DNA of 64,000 bases, taken from Bradyrhizobium septentrionale (GTDB taxonomy: Bacteria > Pseudomonadota > Alphaproteobacteria > Rhizobiales > Xanthobacteraceae). The notes beneath the pieces were generated by a model that saw only the letters and a program-made list of their open reading frames with translations, did not search any database and had not been told where the DNA came from. Position numbers and translations under genes: made by a program. The DNA is taken from assembly GCF_011516645.4 (NCBI RefSeq), contig NZ_CP088285.1, positions 3,490,501 to 3,554,500 on the forward strand. The letters run 5' to 3'. Positions 34,707 through 42,593 of the stretch are shown here, piece after piece (position 1 is the first letter of the stretch; each line of letters starts with the position of its first letter).

Positions 34707-34838
34707 AGCAACTGAGGCGCCCCAGATACCTCTTCGATTTGCACGCCAGCATGACAGTCACGTAACAGCGCGAGCCGGCTGGCCCCAACAGCTGCGATCG
34801 GCCAGGCTTCTGTGGCAAACGGGTCGACGCCCGACCGT

Positions 34839-35078
34839 TCAATCGATGCCGCCATTCTCTTCGTCCCTCGTTTTGATGAATACCTGCTGCGATGCCCGGC
34901 CGAGCAGGACCCGTCCGCCAGCCCATTCGACACATCGCACCATGGAGAGCGCCGACCGCAGGCCGGCGTCTGAAATCACGCGTCGCTGATAGAGCGCGGT
35001 CGCGCCGCGCAGGATGGCGCGTGCCAGCCTGAGCAACACGATCGCGCCCCATCGCCGTCCGCGGCCAGGCGCGGTCAC
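34839..35078 (-). CDS. small hypothetical protein coupled to the NRAMP gene
   Basis: 79 residues starting at GTG 35078, whose last two bases plus A form the NRAMP stop (GTGA overlap), so translation would be coupled. The protein is basic with a short hydrophobic stretch (GAIVLLRLARAILRG) and no recognised domain. Its function is presumably tied to the transporter. The support is positional; composition alone would not separate it from a chance ORF. Confidence 0.5.
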   Translation of the reverse strand: MTAPGRGRRWGAIVLLRLARAILRGATALYQRRVISDAGLRSALSMVRCVEWAGGRVLLGRASQQVFIKTRDEENGGID

Positions 35079-36718
35079 GCTCCCACCGTGGCGAGCTGGA
35101 CGATCCGCAGCAGCACGAGACCGGCGGCGACGACCAGATAGCCACGCAGCACCAGCATCCAGATCCGGCTCAGCGGGCTGAGGCGCGCCTTTGGTAGTCG
35201 GTCGAGCGGCGGCATCCGCCAGCTGTCGCGGTCGAACAGCGGCGGCTTGAGTTTGGGGCGGAAGGAGGCGTTACGGTGCGACGACATCTCGTACAGCCTG
35301 ACGAGCGCGGTGACCGCGAGCGCAAGCCCGCTGCCGCCGACGAGGATGCCGATGATCCATTGCTCGCCGAGGTCGGGGAATAGCACCGCCGCGGTCAGGA
35401 TCACCGACAGCATCACCAATGCCGCGACCACTGCGCCCGTGAACAGGTTCAGCCTGGTCGAATTGACCCAGGGCCCGAGGATGTGGCGGTCGTTGCACAG
35501 CAAGAGCAGGAACACGGTTGCGCTGGGCAACAGCACGCCGGCCAGCGTCTGCTCCGCGTTGGTGAGCAGCCCGAGCGGCGTACCCGGCGTCAGCACCAGC
35601 ACGGCGGCGAGCACGATCAGGCCGCAATAGACGGCGTAGAAGCCCTTCGCATCCCACGGCTTGCGGTGTAGCGAATGCTTGACCGCGAACACGTCGCCGA
35701 TCGCGTAAGCCGTTGCGAGCGAGACCGCCGCCGCGCCGATGATGCAGGCATCGAGCAGTGCGAGGGCGAACAGCACCGCCGGCAGCCGGCCGGCATATTT
35801 CTCAAGCCCGACCGCGGTTCCCAGCGCGTCGGTGTAATTGCCGAATTCGGGCCGTCCGGCGAACATCGCCGCACAGAACGAGATCATCGCCACGGCGCCG
35901 ACCACCACCAGCACGATGCCGATGCACAGATCCATCCGCTCATAGCGGATGAAGCGCGGCGTGATCCGCTTGTCGACGATGTAGCTCTGCTGGAAGAACA
36001 ATTGCCACGGCGCCACCGTGGTGCCGACGATGGCGACGATCAGCAGCATCACCTCGCTGAGCTTGGCGTCGTGCGGCATCTTCGGCACGAAGAAGTCGGC
36101 CGCGATCTGCCCGATCGGCGGATGCACCATCAGGATCACGGGCACCAGCAGCAGGCTGCCGGCCACCAGCACGATGCCGAAGCGTTCGAAGCGGCGGAAG
36201 TCTCCGGTCGAGACCGCCAGCATCACGATGGCCGCCGAGGCCAATACGCCCCAGAACTGCGAGACGCCGAGAAAGCTCAGCGCGAGCGTGATGCCGATGA
36301 ACTCGGTGACGATGGTCAGCGCGTTCAGCACCAGGAGATCGATGACGCTGAAGGCGCCCCAGAATTTGCCGAAGCGCTCGAAGATCAGCCGCGCATGGCC
36401 GACGCCGGTGACCGCGCCGAGCCGCACCACCATCTCCTGGTTGACATAGAGCACCGGGATCAGGAGCAGCAGCGTCCACAGCAGCGTGGTGCCGTAATTC
36501 TGTCCGGCCTGGGTGTAGGTGCCGAAGGCGCCGGCATCATTGTCGCCGACCATCACGATCAGGCCGGGCCCGACGATCGCGAGCAGTGTCTTCAGCCGGG
36601 CCAGCCAGGTCGCGCGCGGTGCGGTGTCATCGCGGGCGATGCTGCCGAGCGCGCCATGGATGTCGCCGGCATGCGCGGTATCGAGAATGGCGGTTGGGGT
36701 GGTCGTGGTTTCGGTCAT
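35075..36718 (-). CDS. NRAMP (SLC11) family metal ion transporter with altered metal site
   Basis: 547 residues with about 11-12 TM helices. I chose ATG 36718 with GAGGAG 8 nt upstream. TM1 aligns with the family (IVGPGLIVMVGDNDAGAFGTY), but the canonical DPGN reads DAGA: Asp kept, Pro and Asn lost. TM6 MPHN reads APWQ (GTTVAPWQLFFQQS), so the soft Met ligand is Ala. Loss of the Met and Asn ligands recalls the NRAMP-related magnesium transporters more than MntH. The upstream operon part is interrupted by an IS 150 bp before the start, and a 79-residue ORF overlaps the 3' end. Confidence 0.88.
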   Translation of the reverse strand: MTETTTTPTAILDTAHAGDIHGALGSIARDDTAPRATWLARLKTLLAIVGPGLIVMVGDNDAGAFGTYTQAGQNYGTTLLWTLLLLIPVLYVNQEMVVRLGAVTGVGHARLIFERFGKFWGAFSVIDLLVLNALTIVTEFIGITLALSFLGVSQFWGVLASAAIVMLAVSTGDFRRFERFGIVLVAGSLLLVPVILMVHPPIGQIAADFFVPKMPHDAKLSEVMLLIVAIVGTTVAPWQLFFQQSYIVDKRITPRFIRYERMDLCIGIVLVVVGAVAMISFCAAMFAGRPEFGNYTDALGTAVGLEKYAGRLPAVLFALALLDACIIGAAAVSLATAYAIGDVFAVKHSLHRKPWDAKGFYAVYCGLIVLAAVLVLTPGTPLGLLTNAEQTLAGVLLPSATVFLLLLCNDRHILGPWVNSTRLNLFTGAVVAALVMLSVILTAAVLFPDLGEQWIIGILVGGSGLALAVTALVRLYEMSSHRNASFRPKLKPPLFDRDSWRMPPLDRLPKARLSPLSRIWMLVLRGYLVVAAGLVLLRIVQLATVGA

Positions 36719-36872
36719 TTCGCGTCTCCTCGCCGCCCTCTGGGGCACGGCGGAGGGACGCGGAGCCGTCAGGCGCGCACGTCTCCGCTGCCGTGAGCAG
36801 CGGCATTTCCAGATGTCATGCAGTTCGAGAATCCCGCTGCTGCGCCTGAGTGGCGCGCAACGGGGCAACTAG

Positions 36873-38316
36873 GAGCTTGTCTGGATAGTCGCTGTTCAAA
36901 TCTGGTCGGGTCTGATTCAACATTGGGCGATGAGCAAGTATTTTCGGCCTTGGAACATCGATCAGACGCTGCTTCTGCCGCCGAATGTGCAGGACTTCGT
37001 GCCGAAAGGCCATGTCTCGCGGTTTATGGTTGATCTGGTGCGGGAGAGCCTCGATCTCAGGGAGATCATGGGCAGCTATGTGAGCGGGCTTGGGCAGCCG
37101 CCGTTTGATCCGCGGATGATGGTGGCGCTGCTGCTGCATAGCTATGCGAGTGGGCTGTATTCGTCGCGTCGGATTGCCAAGGCCTGCCGGGAGCGGAACG
37201 ATTTTGTGATGATCGTGGCGCTGGATGCGCCGGATTTTCGGACGATCAGCGACTTTCGCAAGCGACATTTGAAGGCGCTCGGCGCGCTATTCGTGCAGGT
37301 TCTGAAGTTGTGCGAGACGGCCGGGCTGGTCAAGCTCGGTCATGTCGCGCTGGATGGTACGAAGATCAAGGCGAACGCGTCGAAACACAAGGCGATGAGT
37401 TATGAGCGCATGAAGAAGCGCGAGGCGGAATTGAAGGCCGAGGTCGCTCGCATGCTGGCGGCCGCCGAGGCGGCGGATGCCTCGGAGGATGAGACTTTCG
37501 GCAACAGCGACGAACTGCCGGACTGGACCGTCGACAAGCAGAAACGGCTGGCGAAGATCCAGCAAGCGATGGCGGCGCTGGAAGCGGACGCCAAACTGGC
37601 GGCGGAGGAAGAGCGCCGCATCGAGGCCGAAAAGGAACAGCAGCGCCAGGCCGAAGGCCGCAAGAAGCCGGGCAAACCGGCGGCGCTGCCATCGGAGGAA
37701 CCCAATCCCAAGGCGCAACGCAACTTCACCGATCCGGAAAGCCGCATCATGAAGTCGAAGGATGGCTTCGTTCAGGCCTATAATGCCCAGGCGGCCGTCG
37801 ATGCACATGCCCAGATCATTGTCGCGCAAGAACTGACCCAGCACGGCAGCGATCAGGGCCAGTTGGTGCCCCTGATCGAGGCCATCGAGAGCAATCTTGG
37901 CCGCAAGCCGCGGCAGGCCTCAGCGGATTCCGGCTACTGCAGCGAAGCCAATCTCGAAGCGCTCGACACACGCAGCATCGATGGCTATGTCGCGCCCGGA
38001 CGCGCCAAACACCCGACAGTAGCGAACGGAAAAGTCGGCGGCCCGCTGACACAGGCCATGCGAAAGAAGATCGACGATGGCGGCTTCGAAACACCCTACC
38101 GATTGCGAAAGCAAGTGGTGGAGCCGGTGTTCGGGCAGATCAAACAGGCAAGAGGCTTCCGCCAGTTCCTGTTGCGGGGCATCGAGAAAGTGCGCGCCGA
38201 GTGGACAATGATCTGCACCGTCCATAACCTCCTCAAGCTGTTCAACCTCGCAAACGCAGCCTGAGCCTGCTACTCTACAACAAATGCCCGTCACGAAAAC
38301 ATATCTGGACGGGCTC
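36873..38316 (+). mobile_element. IS1182-family insertion sequence, complete
   Basis: 1444 bp, flanked by a 4-bp duplication of the palindromic target CTAG (36869-36872 and 38317-38320). Terminal inverted repeats: left GAGCTTGTCTGGATA, right (reverse complement) GAGCCCGTCCAGATA, 12 of 15 identical. One transposase gene fills it. The intact ends, open transposase frame and clean duplication suggest a recent insertion. It landed in a small ORF upstream of the NRAMP gene. Confidence 0.9.
36930..38264 (+). CDS. IS1182 family transposase
   Basis: 444 residues. The N-terminal DUF772-type domain is MSKYFRPWNIDQTLLLPPNVQDFVPKGH; the DDE residues are in VALDGTKIKANAS (first Asp), ADSGYCSEANLE (second Asp) and VVEPVFGQIKQARGF (Glu). 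A charged Lys/Glu-rich insertion separates the first two, as in IS1182 members. The frame is intact, so the element may be active. Confidence 0.93.
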   Translation: MSKYFRPWNIDQTLLLPPNVQDFVPKGHVSRFMVDLVRESLDLREIMGSYVSGLGQPPFDPRMMVALLLHSYASGLYSSRRIAKACRERNDFVMIVALDAPDFRTISDFRKRHLKALGALFVQVLKLCETAGLVKLGHVALDGTKIKANASKHKAMSYERMKKREAELKAEVARMLAAAEAADASEDETFGNSDELPDWTVDKQKRLAKIQQAMAALEADAKLAAEEERRIEAEKEQQRQAEGRKKPGKPAALPSEEPNPKAQRNFTDPESRIMKSKDGFVQAYNAQAAVDAHAQIIVAQELTQHGSDQGQLVPLIEAIESNLGRKPRQASADSGYCSEANLEALDTRSIDGYVAPGRAKHPTVANGKVGGPLTQAMRKKIDDGGFETPYRLRKQVVEPVFGQIKQARGFRQFLLRGIEKVRAEWTMICTVHNLLKLFNLANAA

Positions 38317-38342
38317 CTAGGTCCTTCGTCCATGTCGGCCTC

Positions 38343-38642
38343 CTAAATCCGCGCCGGGGCTTTCACCACGTGGCGCGTTGACGTTGCGCGCGGGCCAAGG
38401 CGTCGGCCCGCGCGTTGCTGCTGATCGAGATCATTGCTGGTGTCGTCGATGGTCCACCGGCATTCCAGTTGGCCGTCGATCAGGACCCAATGACAGACCG
38501 GAGTTGGCCGCCGGCGGTCCGCCGGGCGGCGAAAGCCCGGCCGATTGTCATTGCAATGCATAGCCGGACGCGGCGGCATGCGCCGCGGCTCGACAACGCG
38601 CCGCGGGCTTGCTTGCCGGAATTTTGCGAGCTTTTCGAACAT
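38343..38642 (-). CDS. small conserved-type hypothetical protein, first gene of the NRAMP operon
   Basis: 99 residues from ATG 38642, with GGAGGTGA 4 nt upstream, an excellent ribosome site. It is Arg/Pro-rich at the N-terminus with a core PTPVCHWVLIDGQLECRWTIDD holding two cysteines; a similar CHWxLxDGxLECRW core is familiar from Bradyrhizobium hypotheticals. The stop is 9 nt before the next ORF, so the original order was this gene, the 38-residue ORF, NRAMP and the 79-residue ORF. The IS now lies between it and the transporter. Confidence 0.7.
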   Translation of the reverse strand: MFEKLAKFRQASPRRVVEPRRMPPRPAMHCNDNRPGFRRPADRRRPTPVCHWVLIDGQLECRWTIDDTSNDLDQQQRAGRRLGPRATSTRHVVKAPARI

Positions 38643-38932
38643 CGCTCACCTCCACTTCCGCTGTCGCGCGGCAGGCCGGTGAGGATCAGGCGGTTACGTG
38701 AGGCGTGACCACCTGTCCACGCAGGCGTTATCTGCGCGATCAGTCTTGCTGTGTTGCGGCGTCAATGGTCCCGGCGTTGCGGGGCTACTGTCGCCAGAGT
38801 TGCTACTGCCCATGTGCCTTCTGTGCTGGCTCGTGGTCGGGTTGACGTCCGGGAGCGATCCCCGGTGCGGAACGATTGTTCCGACAATCGGGCACTACGC
38901 CCGGCACAATGGCCTGTCAAGCCGATTCTGCT
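38643..38932. other. divergent intergenic region (NRAMP operon / regulator)
   Basis: About 290 bp between the divergent 99-residue gene and the regulator's operators. It should carry the original promoter of the NRAMP operon, which the IS now separates from the transporter. One perfect hairpin, CGGAACGATTGTTCCG, lies near 38870. No other copy of the regulator's palindrome was found on this side. Confidence 0.4.
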
Positions 38933-38971
38933 ATCCTCCCGGGAGGATCGTGATTATCCTCCTGGGAGGAT
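38933..38971. promoter_or_regulatory. tandem palindromic operators of the CsoR/RcnR/FrmR-type regulator
   Basis: ATCCTCCCGGGAGGAT (38933-38948, perfect 16-bp palindrome) and ATCCTCCTGGGAGGAT (38956-38971, one central mismatch) are spaced 23 bp apart, about two helical turns, and end 11 bp before the regulator's ATG. A G/C tract flanked by AT is the operator style of this repressor family. The second copy overlaps the ribosome-binding region, so binding would shut off the regulator's own gene. Confidence 0.75.
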
Positions 38972-38982
38972 AGGAGAACCGC

Positions 38983-39252
38983 ATGTCCGACGACCATCCG
39001 CACGCTGCGATCGCCCGCCGCTTGAAGCGTGCCAACGGCCATCTCGAGACCATCGTCGAGATGATCGAGCAGGGCCGGCCCTGTGCGCAGATCGCCCAGC
39101 AATTGCAGGCGGTGGAGAGCGCGATCGAAAGCGCCAAGAAGGCGCTGATCCATGATCACATCGGCCACAGCCTGGAGGACACGCTGAAGGCCGGAGGTCC
39201 GAAGGGCCGCGCCGTGCTGCGCGACTTCCGGCTGATCGCGAAATATCTGTGA
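38983..39252 (+). CDS. metal-sensing type transcriptional repressor (CsoR/RcnR/FrmR family)
   Basis: 89 residues, all-helical DUF156 fold: ARRLKRANGHLETIVEMIEQGRPCAQIAQQLQAVESAI. Cys34 is the conserved ligand and His59 aligns with the second. The position four residues later, Cys in CsoR or His in RcnR, is Ser63, so a classic Cu(I) or Ni/Co site is not complete; this pattern is nearer FrmR-like members. Extra His residues (5, 7, 57, 62) could contribute. It is divergent from the NRAMP operon and autoregulated by the double palindrome in front. No exporter gene follows it. Confidence 0.85.
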   Translation: MSDDHPHAAIARRLKRANGHLETIVEMIEQGRPCAQIAQQLQAVESAIESAKKALIHDHIGHSLEDTLKAGGPKGRAVLRDFRLIAKYL

Positions 39253-39282
39253 CCTCAGCCCGCCTGTCGCGAGCTCACAACA

Positions 39283-39316
39283 ATTGACCCGCCCGGGGGG
39301 ATTGCCGGGCGGGTCT
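39283..39316 (+). terminator. Rho-independent-type terminator after the repressor gene
   Basis: ACCCGCCCGG and CCGGGCGGGT form a perfect 10-bp stem around a GGGGATTG loop, about 35 bp after the repressor stop, followed by CTGTTGC with few Ts. It could also serve the convergent small gene at 39382. Confidence 0.7.
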
Positions 39317-39381
39317 GTTGCGGCACGGGGTGGATGAGGACCCGTGCCGAACACAGGATCCGCAGCCTTGAATGTCGTCGA

Positions 39382-39648
39382 TCAGTAGCAGGAGCGCACG
39401 CGGCCGATAAAGTTGCCGAAGGCGTCGTACTGGCGCACCCAGGCGCAGCGCCGATAGCCGCCGTTGTAGGTGTAGCTGTCGCTGGCCGCGATCGCGCTGC
39501 CGACAACGGCGGCGCCGACGAGGCCTGCGCCAACGCCCCAACCCCAGCCATACGGCCGGGCTTCGGCCTGCGAGGTGGTGGAGGCGATGGTGCCGGTCAC
39601 GGCGAGCGCGGTGAGGGCGAGGGCGGCAAACTTGGTCTTGATCGACAT
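39382..39648 (-). CDS. small exported hypothetical protein
   Basis: 88 residues from ATG 39648 with a Sec signal (KFAALALTALAVTGTIASTTSQAEA), then a Gly/Trp-rich segment (RPYGWGWGVGAGLVGAAVVG) and a Cys-containing tail RRCAWVRQYDAFGNFIGRVRSCY. This layout is common among small Bradyrhizobium exported proteins of unknown role. It stands alone, convergent to the repressor gene. Confidence 0.75.
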   Translation of the reverse strand: MSIKTKFAALALTALAVTGTIASTTSQAEARPYGWGWGVGAGLVGAAVVGSAIAASDSYTYNGGYRRCAWVRQYDAFGNFIGRVRSCY

Positions 39649-39795
39649 GGAATATTCCATCCTGTGTGGGCGCGGCGCCGGTGTGGTCCGCATGCCCGTT
39701 GGACGGAGGCTCTCCGGTTCCGGTTCGAGAGATGAGGCCGGAAATATGGCTTCGTGAATTGTTTCGTCGCCACTGCCCCGACGAAGCAATTCCGA

Positions 39796-40602
39796 TCAGC
39801 TGCCGCGAAAGATGCTCGGGTCGAACCTGTCGACATCGGCAAGCAGCTCGCAGAACGCGCGGGCGCCGTGCTCGATCAGCCGCTCGCCCTTCTCGGCCGA
39901 GGCCTTGCTTGCATCGCCGATCGCGCCGCTCGGATTGAGGTCCTGCGCCTGCCAGGCGAACGGTGCCGGCCGCTGCGTCGACAGCAAGCGGTAATTCTTC
40001 TCGATCTGCACGCTCGCGGGCTTGAAGTCGGCAATCGCATCCTTGCGAACATGTTGTGGATATTTCGCCAGCATGATCGAGGTCTCGACCGCGCCGCCAT
40101 GGATGCCGTGGCGCAATTCGTCGGCATCGAACAGCCCGTCCGGCGTACCGAAGCGCGACCAGCTCGTGGTCACCACCAGCATGCCGTGTTGCGCGCGCAA
40201 ATCCTGCGCCACGAGCTGCATCGCGGCCGAGTTGCCGCCATGGCTCGTCACCATCACGAGCTTCTTCACCCCGGCGCGCGCCACGCTCGCGCCGAGCGCC
40301 ATCCAGCTGTTCAGCGCCACCCTGGTCGGCAGCGTCAGCGTGCCCGGAAAATCGATGTGCTCGGTCGAGATCCCAACCGGCTGTAGCGGCAGGAACGTCA
40401 CCGGCAGGGCCGCCGGCAGCAGTTCGCGCACCCGCGCCAGATAGGCCTCACCGATCATGATGTCGGTTCCAAGCGGCAGATGCGGCCCGTGCTGCTCGGT
40501 CGCGGCCAGCGGCAGCACCGCGATCCAGCGCGCGGCCGCGTCCCCGGCGATATCGGGCCAGTGGATGGCGGTCCAGTCACGGGGCGGAAGCTGAGAAGTC
40601 AT
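39796..40602 (-). CDS. creatininase family protein
   Basis: 268 residues from ATG 40602. Metal-binding motifs of the creatinine amidohydrolase fold are AATEQHGPHLPLGTD, VTSHGGNSAAMQ and HGIHGGAVETSIML. The family hydrolyses C-N bonds in creatinine and formylaminopyrimidines. Because it is divergent from a THI5-like importer and a 2-hydroxyacid dehydrogenase, it may act on the imported compound. The distance between the divergent starts is about 150 bp. Confidence 0.88.
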   Translation of the reverse strand: MTSQLPPRDWTAIHWPDIAGDAAARWIAVLPLAATEQHGPHLPLGTDIMIGEAYLARVRELLPAALPVTFLPLQPVGISTEHIDFPGTLTLPTRVALNSWMALGASVARAGVKKLVMVTSHGGNSAAMQLVAQDLRAQHGMLVVTTSWSRFGTPDGLFDADELRHGIHGGAVETSIMLAKYPQHVRKDAIADFKPASVQIEKNYRLLSTQRPAPFAWQAQDLNPSGAIGDASKASAEKGERLIEHGARAFCELLADVDRFDPSIFRGS

Positions 40603-40750
40603 CAAGCAAGCGTTTCATTGGGTGGATTTGCAGGCTAGTTCGTTTAACATCATGGAGGCGTCTGCGTCTCCGGGCGCGATCCTCGTCGCCGGGGCATGAT
40701 CCGCGCCCCGGCCTTCCATCATGGGCCATAATGTCAGACGGAGTCCAACC

Positions 40751-41782
40751 ATGATCCGGGCCTTTTTGCCGCGAGCGTTAACCACGAGCCTTCTGGCTGC
40801 CGCCCTTTGCGTTGCCGCGGCCCTTGTCCCGGCGCGAGCACAGACCTTGGACAAGGTCTCGTTCGGCACCAACTGGGTCGCCGAGGGCGAGCATGGCGGC
40901 TTCTTCCAGGCGGTCGCCGACGGCACCTACAAGAAATACGGCCTCGACGTCACCATCGTGCCCGGCGGTCCCAACGAGAACAACCGCATGCTCTTGATCG
41001 CGGGCAAGCTCGACTTCTTCATGAGCGCGAACTCGCTGCAGACCTTCGACGCCGTCACCAACAACGTGCCGCTGGTTGCGGTTGCCGCGATGTTCCAGAA
41101 GGACCCGCAGGTCTTCCTGACCCATCCCGAGGTCAAGGCCAGCAAGATCGAGGATCTGAAGCCGCTGACGCTTCTGATCTCGAAGGAGGGCATCACCAGC
41201 TACTTCCAGTGGCTGAAGTCGGAATACGGCTTCGACGAAAACAAGGTGAAGCCCTACACCTTCAACCCGCAGCCCTTCATCGTGAACAAGCAGACCGCGA
41301 TGCAGGGCTACGTCACCTCGGAGCCCTTTGCGGTGGAGAAGGCCGCCGGCTTCAAGCCGAACGTGCTGCTGCTCGCTGATTACGGCTTCAACTCCTACTC
41401 GACCCTGATCGAGACCCGCCGCGACCTGGTCGACAAGAAGCCGGATCTGGTGCAGCGCTTCGTCGATGCCTCTGTTGTCGGCTGGTACCACTATGTCTAC
41501 GGCGATAACTCGGCCGGCAATGCGATGATCAAGAAGCTCAATCCCGACATGAACGACGAGCTGCTGGCCTATTGCGTCGCCAAGATGCGCGAGCACGGCA
41601 TTGTCGATTCCGGCGATTCCATCAAGAACGGCATCGGCGCCATGACCGATGAGCGGATGGCGAGCTTCTTCGACAAGATGGTGCGCGCCGGCGTGGTCAA
41701 GAGCACCATCGACTATCGCCAGGGCTACACGCTGCGCTTCGTCAACAAGGCGGTCGGCGTCGAGCTCCGGCCGAAGAACTGA
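40751..41782 (+). CDS. ABC transporter substrate-binding protein (NMT1/THI5-like)
   Basis: 343 residues: signal peptide ending ALVPARAQ, then FGTNWVAEGEHGGFFQAVADGTYKKYGLDVTIV. The NMT1/THI5-like fold is shared with pyrimidine- and sulfonate-binding proteins. The fungal THI5 CCCFC motif is absent. The ATPase gene begins 7 bp downstream and the permease follows; together they make a complete importer for an unknown, possibly nitrogen-ring, ligand. Confidence 0.88.
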   Translation: MIRAFLPRALTTSLLAAALCVAAALVPARAQTLDKVSFGTNWVAEGEHGGFFQAVADGTYKKYGLDVTIVPGGPNENNRMLLIAGKLDFFMSANSLQTFDAVTNNVPLVAVAAMFQKDPQVFLTHPEVKASKIEDLKPLTLLISKEGITSYFQWLKSEYGFDENKVKPYTFNPQPFIVNKQTAMQGYVTSEPFAVEKAAGFKPNVLLLADYGFNSYSTLIETRRDLVDKKPDLVQRFVDASVVGWYHYVYGDNSAGNAMIKKLNPDMNDELLAYCVAKMREHGIVDSGDSIKNGIGAMTDERMASFFDKMVRAGVVKSTIDYRQGYTLRFVNKAVGVELRPKN

Positions 41783-41789
41783 CGGCCGG

Positions 41790-42593
41790 ATGGCGGGGGC
41801 TGCGTTGTCTGGATCGAATGCCCGGTCGGCCGTGCGCCTGCGCGGCGTCGTCAAGACCTATGACTCTGGCGTGACGGCGCTCGGGCCGCTCGACCTCGAT
41901 GTCGAGAGCGGCGAGTTCGTCTCGCTGCTCGGGCCCTCCGGTTGCGGCAAATCCACCGCGCTGCGCCTGATTGCAGGTCTTGCCACGCCGAGCGCCGGCA
42001 CGGTCGAGCTCGCGCATCACGGCGCCGAGCAGCGCGGCAGCCACAGGATCGGCTTCGTGTTTCAGGAGCCGACCCTGATGCCGTGGGCCAATGTGCGCGA
42101 CAATGTCCGCCTGCCGCTGAAGCTTGCCAGCGTGCCGGCCGTCGATGCCGATGCGCGCATCGATGCGGCGCTGGATCAGGTCGGGCTCAGCGAGTTCGCG
42201 ACCGCCTATCCGCGCGAATTGTCCGGCGGCATGAAGATGCGGGTGTCGCTGGCGCGCGCGCTGGTCACCGACCCGGATATCCTGTTGATGGACGAACCGT
42301 TCGCGGCGCTCGACGAGATCACGCGCTTTCGCCTCAACAACGACCTGTTGTCGCTGTGGCGTAATTTGCACAAGACCGTCATCTTCGTGACGCACTCGGT
42401 GTTCGAGTCGGTGTATCTCTCGCAACGCGTGATCGTGATGACCGCGCGCCCGGGCCGGATCGATGCCGAGTTTCGCATCACATCGTCCGAGCCACGCGGT
42501 GAGGCGTTCCGCACCTCGGCCGAATATGCCGCGCTCTGCCGCGAGGTCTCCAGTGCACTGGCGCCGTCCTATGCAGGGCAGGCGGGCGCATGA
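41790..42593 (+). CDS. ABC transporter ATP-binding protein
   Basis: 267 residues. Walker A GPSGCGKST, Q-loop FVFQEPTLMPW, signature LSGGMKMR, Walker B ILLMDEPFAALDE and H-loop VTHSVFES. ATG 41790 is 7 bp after the binding-protein stop, and the gene's end overlaps the permease start (ATGA). It belongs to the NitT/TauT/ThiZ-like importer ATPases. Confidence 0.95.
   Translation: MAGAALSGSNARSAVRLRGVVKTYDSGVTALGPLDLDVESGEFVSLLGPSGCGKSTALRLIAGLATPSAGTVELAHHGAEQRGSHRIGFVFQEPTLMPWANVRDNVRLPLKLASVPAVDADARIDAALDQVGLSEFATAYPRELSGGMKMRVSLARALVTDPDILLMDEPFAALDEITRFRLNNDLLSLWRNLHKTVIFVTHSVFESVYLSQRVIVMTARPGRIDAEFRITSSEPRGEAFRTSAEYAALCREVSSALAPSYAGQAGA

Larger units (their letters stand above)
36769..38333 (-). 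pseudogene. 38-residue operon ORF split by the insertion sequence
   Basis: If the IS and one CTAG copy are removed, the minus strand reads ATG 38333 (MDEGPS), crosses the target site, continues CPVARHSG... and stops at TGA 36769: 38 residues, no in-frame stop. A perfect AGGAGG lies 6 nt before the ATG and overlaps the stop region of the 99-residue gene upstream. The stop is 50 bp before the NRAMP ATG. Function unknown; it may be a leader peptide or small membrane-associated partner. The composition is Ala/Gly/Ser-rich and not diagnostic. Confidence 0.45.

Noticed and set aside
35075..36718. Calling the NRAMP gene mntH
   Set aside because: The metal-binding residues of TM1 and TM6 differ from manganese transporters, so a specific symbol would overstate the evidence.
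39283..39316. Riboswitch or regulatory leader for the small gene at 39382
   Set aside because: The stem lies downstream of both convergent genes, which fits a terminator better than a leader.
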